Shown here: in pieces, positions 54,101-61,100 of the stretch
Layout: each line of letters opens with the position of its first letter
Position numbering within the stretch: position 1 is the stretch's first letter
NCBI GenBank assembly: GCA_030847615.1
Contig: JAUMIR010000001.1
Location: 249,863,187-249,927,186 of the forward strand
Direction: 5' to 3'
Origin: Gambelia wislizenii
Taxonomy: Eukaryota > Chordata > Lepidosauria > Squamata > Crotaphytidae
DNA: 64,000 nucleotides
Program-made: the position numbers and the translations under genes
Notes under the pieces: generated by a model
Databases searched by the model: none
Told to the model about the DNA's origin: nothing
Seen by the model: only the letters and a program-made list of their open reading frames with translations

Positions 54101-55122
54101 AAAGAGAGTGGGGGAGAACACACAAATACTTATGGTTTACATATTCAGTGCTTTAGTGTTTTCAAACAATAAAATCTATAGAAATTAAATTAAATTTCTG
54201 TCTGTTTGTTATTGCATCAAACAAAAACATCAAGAATGGGTTTTCATCAGATTTGAAGGGTATGTTCTGGATGGTCTACCTTAACATACAGGCTATATGA
54301 CAGATACAAAATTCACTTGAGGAGTCCTGGGGGTGCAGCAATTATTTTTTCATGAACAACTATGGTCCAGAAAAGTCACAGACTGTGGATCCTCTGACCA
54401 TGAGGAGTCAGAGCAGCAATTCATATACAAATTTTATTATATAAAACAGGTGCAGGCAAAATGCTAGCTATGGGCCATTTTTGCAGCCTGTAGGGATCCC
54501 AGAGCTCAATTTTTAAAAACAATTTTTTCATTAAAAAAAAAATATTTGGGAGTGTAGAGGGCATTTTCACAATATTTGGAGGCTCCCTGCACCCCAGGGT
54601 TAAAACAACATTATTGTGTTGCTGTGCCTTCAAGCCATTTCTGACCTATGGGGATCCTAAAACGACCTTTTAGGGCTTTCTTGGCAGAATTTGTTCAGAA
54701 GGGGGTTGCCTTTGCCCTCTCTGAGGATGAGTGTGACGTGCCCAAGATCGCCCAATGGGTTTCCACGGCTGAGTGGAGATTCAAATACTGATCTCCCAGT
54801 GTAGTCCAACACTCAAGACCACTATACCACACTAGATCTCTTAAAAAGAAGAAGAAGAAGAAGAAGAAGAAGAAGAAGAAGAAGAGCCCCAAAATGCTCT
54901 CTAGGGGCCATGGTAGGCATTTTGACCATGTTTTGGCGCCTTCCTGGGTAGGTTTGCCATTTGTCCTGGAAAACCAGGAAAACTCCAGGAGTAAACAATG
55001 TCTCAGCTGGTTAGGCCCTTCAATCCAGGATGTTCTGACCTTGACTTGGTTCTTGCTCCTTCACTCCCCACCTCAGCTGCATAGGCTCCCTGGAAAACCA
55101 TGAGAGCCATCGCTTGAGATGG

Positions 55123-55186
<64 letters not shown>

Positions 55187-58100
55187 CATCAAAAAGAAGA
55201 ACCTCCTGCAGGGTTGAGGCATGTAGAAGTCTTTTAAAGCAGCTTCCTCCTTTGCTGAACAGGGCCTCTGTGTGCCTGAAACTAGGAGCAGTTTGCTGAG
55301 TTGCTTTAGCCAATTTGTTCCCCCACCTCATCAAAAAGCAAGCCAGGAAACTCCTCTCAGCTTGAGGTGTGTGTTTGTATTTATGTCAGAGGGGGGAGTG
55401 TGTGAGAGAGGGGGGGGGGAGAGGGAGAGGGGGGTATATGTGTGTTTTTGCATCTGTATGCGTGTGAGAAAGGGGAGTGTATATTTGCCTGTCCCTGTAA
55501 CATGGGGGAATCAGGTATATGTGTGCTTTTGCATCTCTGTATGTGACAGAAGGTTTTTGATTTATGTGGGGATGAGTGTGTGTGTTTGTATATCTTGTTT
55601 GTGAGAGAGAAAGGGAGGATATTAAGAGTCTTCCTCTGCAGAGCAATATTAACAATGCAATTATGCACATATCTTGTACTCAGAACTAAGCCCAATTGAG
55701 TTCAGTGGGACTTACTCCCTGGTAAATGTCTACAACAGTTCGTAGTGGTGCTTGGGATCTTTTTAGAATAAATAATAATAATAATAATAAAATTTATTTA
55801 TATCCCGCCCCTCTGCAAGCAATCGGGGCGGCTTACAATGATAAAATGGTAGACAGTATAAAACAACCCAAAATCCCTCCCTCCCAAGTTTTTGTTGTTG
55901 TTCTTGTGCAGCTGTTTAAATTCCCTGGATACTGCATACATACACAAACATTAAAAAAAACAATCAAAACATTAAACAATATGGCCTGGCCATTAAGGAT
56001 ATAATCCTATAAACACTTACCTGGGAATAAGTCCCATTAAACCTGATGAAACTTACCTTTGGATAAACATATATAAGATAGTGCTTTTAATGGTGATAAC
56101 ATTGTTAAAGGAAGCCCTATAAATTTGTGCGGGTCATGGATATATACATATAGATATAGACACACACACACACAGAGTATTTATTCCAACCAATCCAGTC
56201 CTGTATACTTTTGTCCCAGTTTTGTGGAAGAAAATTATGGCAACCCTATTCCTGGGCCCAAACAAGACCTTTTTGGAACAGAAAGTATCATTTTAAAAAG
56301 GTTTCTCCTGGGCCTTAAATGGCCCAGGAAGCCCCCAAAACATGGTGAAGATGCCCACCATGGCCCCTAGAGGATGTCTGGTGGCATTCAGGAGCAATTT
56401 TTTTCCAAGAGCAGTTGCAATGGGCAAGCAAGGCCCTCCAAGGTCTGGGGGGGTGCTAACGCCACTCCCTACACTTCTATGGTTGCCCACTTCAATATAA
56501 ATCAAGTCTTAAATAAAGGTAATGGGCCCTTCTTTCTCATTATAATGACTGTGAGGGCAAACAAGGCTTTTCATGACTCATTATGCCTTACTGTCTCTTT
56601 AAAAACAAGGATTGGATGTAATCATGAAGCTCATTTGCCTTGTGCTGCTTGCTTCCAGCATTTGCACATCTCACTTTGGAAAAAGTAAGTTTTAACCTAT
56701 GACACTGTATCCTGTATTAAGGTTAAGTGTCAATAGTGCTACTTAGACTTCAAGTAACTGATTCCCTGACTTAGATACTTACTCTTTTTGATGTTTTGGA
56801 AATTCAGTTGAATTTATCTGTGCGTGAAACTTATCTATACTAAACAGGGAATAGAAGCCAATGTTTCCAAGTGACAGGAGTGCCCTCCAGTGATGGCTAC
56901 TTGTCATTGGAAAACCATTTGCTGTGATTTTTTTTTCCACGTACAGTATTTTCACCAACTGGTAACATATGTCTGGGACTGATCATGGGACACATGGAAA
57001 AACTAACTACTGTACTTTAGCATGATAGCTTTCAAGGACCAAGTTGAATAAAAATTATTGCCTGACTTCTTTCATACTAGATTTAGGAGGCTCTCTGTGG
57101 CTAATTCAATCAGGAACACAAATAAATAGGTCTGACAAAAAAATCAAGCCTGGAAGCCAAAATGACAACACTAAGCTTATCATACTTCAGACACAGCATG
57201 AAGCAACACCGACTCATTAGAAAAGAGGATAATGTCTGTTGAAATCAAAGGGAGAAGGAAAAGAGGAAGATCCTGTTACAGGTGGATTGACCCAATCAAG
57301 GAAGCCATGGTTGTTGAATGTTAACGGGTTAATGTCCTTGTATGAGTCCATGTAATGACAGCTGAATCTTGCACAATGGAAATGTAATCACTTGCAACCG
57401 AAGCCATATCAGGGATCTAGGTATCTGTACGGTTACATTAGGAGCCCAAACACTGCATGCTGGTCAAGTCACTTAAGTAGCCTTTGTAACCCTTCATGGC
57501 CTTAGATTCAAAACACAGGCTCTCTCCCAGCAGTTAATAGAGTTTATCAGCTTTTTTGCAGTGAGGGTTTTGTCACTCCCAAGGCTTTTCTCCCCCACTA
57601 TCCTCAATTTTTTTTCAGGCAGTTCCTCCCCACCTAAACTATTGATTGACACACTTGGAAGCCTTGACGAACAGTTGTTTTCTGTAAAACAGCCCCCCAA
57701 ACCAGCTAGAAGTGGAAATGCACCCCAAAAACCCAGAAGTGAAAACATGAAGTAACTTCTAGTGTTAGTTTTGGCTGAAAATAGCTGAAGTAATGTGGTA
57801 TTGACTACTGCACAGGTAATAACTGGTACTTGCAGTAGCTACTCACCCATTTTAAACCACAGTTTTATGCTTTTTATGTATACACATGATGGGAAAATGT
57901 GCGAATACATGGCCAGTTTGTGCTCTATATTAAGAAAACAGCAGGACTTGAAGAAGCACTGGTTTTAATTTTCCTTATGACCCCTCCCCCAAACCTCTTT
58001 ACATGTTCTTATATAAATACTGCCTTCCTACTTCTGACTTTTCTTATATCCATTTGTGTAAAAGAGAATTCTAAGTTTGACACATTATTAGAAAATACAT

Positions 58101-61100
58101 GTTGGGTAACAAAATTAAACACAAAAAACATGCTAGAGTTCCTCTTTCCTTAGAAGTATTCCAAATAATAAAAGCCCCTTGACTTTTTCATACTGTCAAA
58201 TACAGGATGATGGTTTTACAATGAGAGCACAGAATTCCAGAATTCCAAAACCTACATGTTTGGAGAAAGTTTTGAAGCCATCTACCAGGTAGATTAAAGA
58301 GACCACCACTTTTCAAACTGAATCTCTTACCTAAGGACGCAGAAGATCTTCTTTGTAATTCTCCAAAAGGCTGAGACTTTTTGTAAGCAACAGGAGACGA
58401 CCTTAGCGACTGCGATCTCAAACTATGTTGTGGACTTGACCAATTTGCATTCAGCGCCTGCTGGTCACCCTGTCCGGCTTCTGCTCTCTCCACCACAGAT
58501 GATGCAAGTCGACCATCATCTAGAAAAAGTTAACATGAGTGAGATTCACCAATGTGGGCTGAAGAACAACTACATTTTTCTATTAATTTCAGATGAACTT
58601 GGAAAGGGAGTTCCTAGGCTCTGGAACTCTCTTCCAAGGGAGGCCTGTATGCCTACCCCATCCTTCTGTTAGCAGGTAAAGACCTCTTTATTTCAATAGG
58701 TTTTTAGAACTTAAAAACAAGGTTTTAGAATATAAAGAAAGAGCTTCAGGGAATTCTACATCCTTTTTAGTGACCCTTTTTAATGGCTTTTTAAATCCTT
58801 TTTAGCTGTAGGTTTTAAATTGTCTCAATATTGTAAATTCATTTAATCATATTGTAATATTGACTTTTGTATATTTTTAGCTATATTGTACTTGTTTTCA
58901 ACTGTAAGCTGTCTTAAGCCTAATTTTTGGGAAAAGGCAGCGTAAAGGTAAAAATGATGATAATGAAGACGATGACGATTAATGCAAACAGATCTTCTCC
59001 CACTGCCTGTACGTTACTTTGGGATAAAGGAACATAAACAACACCACAGACATGCAAGGAAAACACAGAGAAGTGAGCTAGAAGGTGCCACTAGTTCTGC
59101 TTGACCTCTGTAAGGACATCCCAGTTGTGGTAACATGTACGTTGACTCTGATGACAATCCATCTCAATCTTTCATTAACCTTACAATGTTAGGGAGACTG
59201 CATCTTGAACTAAATCAGCTCGTTTCACACTTATGCCATTACTGAACAGAACTTTAGATGCAGATTCTAGCAGTTTCTAATTGATTAAATAATACATTTT
59301 TGTAGGGCTGTAACTACCTTTCAAAAATAAAAAGAGATTTTGTTATGTGTGTTTCAAGGGCACCTTTGCACCTACTCATTGAGACCTACTTCCAGTAAAG
59401 TGTGTATAACATGGGTTGGCAAGTTTGGGAGGCTAGGGCATGTGGGATCACATTAGACCCCCAGAAGACCTGGGAGGGCCACAATCCCCCAACTACGCCC
59501 CCTGGAAAAAAAAATCAAAAATCTAATTTTGCCCCAAATGACCTCTCGAGAGTAGGGGCATTTCCCTATGTTTTTTGGCCCTCCTGGGCTGCCTCAGGCC
59601 CTAGAAAAGTTTTTTTTAGCAACAGGAAGTGACTGGAAGCACTTCCTGTTTTAGAAAAAGATCCCTCCTGGACCTAAAATGGCCCAGAGAGGGCCAAAAC
59701 CTGGTAAAACTGCTCCCTATGCCCCCTAGGGGGCCATATGCAGCCTACGAGTCACACTTTCCCCATCCCTAGTGTACAAGATTAGACACACACACTGACA
59801 AAAGATATGTGGTTATTTTAAAACCACTTCTCTAATACTATACCTATATACAGTCGTCCCTTCACATTCACGGGGGTTAGGGGCGGAAGACCCCCATGAA
59901 TGTGAACAAAACTGCGAATAATAATAATAATCCTCCCCCCACCTGCCTGCAACAACCCACCCCATCGCCACTTTCCAAAGTGCCCTTCCCCCCCCCCGCC
60001 CTTTCCAAAGTGGCGACGGGGGCTTCAGGAGCCCCCGTCACCACTCACTCCCCTCGCTACCTTGGGAAGGGATGGGGATGGAGAGCAGGAGGGAGGGAGG
60101 AAGGCTTTCCACCACCCCCTTCCCAAGACAGTGATGGGCTTTGTGAGAAACCCTTCGCTGCCTTGGGAAGGGTCGGGGGGGGCAGGCGGCTTTCCGCAAA
60201 TAATCAAAACCGCGAATATGAAAGTCACAAATGTGGAGGGGCAACTGTACCACCACAATGTTTACCAAAACTCTCTAACAGGTGTGTTCTCCAATGTAGG
60301 GTGGAGAACCTTTGACAGTCTAGATGTTTTGGACCTCAACTTTCACAATCTGTTAACACTGCTCCATGCTAGCCAATGCTTCTTGAAGTCCCAGAAGGAG
60401 GGCCAAATGTTCCTCAGCTCTGCTCTAGAATCAGTGTTTCCCACATTATGTCATAGCAAAAAGAGCTAAGGGGAAACTCTTTGGCAGCCTAATCTTCTGT
60501 ATATTTGCTCAAGAGTAAGTCTTAACTAATTCAACAGGCTTCCTTCCAGATAACTTATCTTAGGCTTCCAATCTCACAAACAGGTCTCAGTGTAGTAACC
60601 CGCATCTCTAACAAGAAAAAGACATCCAAGGAAAGGATGAGATCAGAATGAAAAATTCTTCAGAGTTCTTGCATTAGTTCACTACAGAACTAGTATAGTG
60701 CATTACTACACCAAAGAAGCTAACACCTTTGCCAAGCAGCCTGGTTAACACCTTTCAGCAGTCTAGTACTATTCTACACAGTTTACAGCTACACAGCCTA
60801 CAACTCAGGGGTCAGTAGCACTGCAACCTACCAGTTATGCAGTGAGGCATACGTTCTTTGCCTTGGTATCTCTGAGTTCTAACTTTCCTCTCATGTATCT
60901 TGAAAATAAAGCATCACCACCACCAAAGCTTTCAAACAGCAGATTATTAGCTGTTAGTTTCCTGGTGTGTGGGGGAAATAAATACAATCACTTTCATGAT
61001 CTCCCTCAGTCCACAATCATATTCCTGTAAGCATTTTGTTGCTCAAACTAATCAACTTGGTCTCCCCCAGTGAGTGCAATGCAGACATCTATCTCAAGTG

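Larger units (their letters stand above)
47365..58330 (-). other. Intron 2-3
   Basis: The largest intron (about 11 kb). It holds a GAAG repeat (48380-48430), pogo-like MITEs (49984-50209, 51236-51680, 53804-54064), an L2-like tail (51040-51235), a possible solo LTR (52003-52691), SINEs (52836-53035, 54614-54838), a GT/GA array (55122-55182) and related GGCCC-type MITE pieces (54440-56480). The stretches 47365-48300, 48700-49980 and 56500-58330 show nothing recognisable. Confidence 0.7.
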
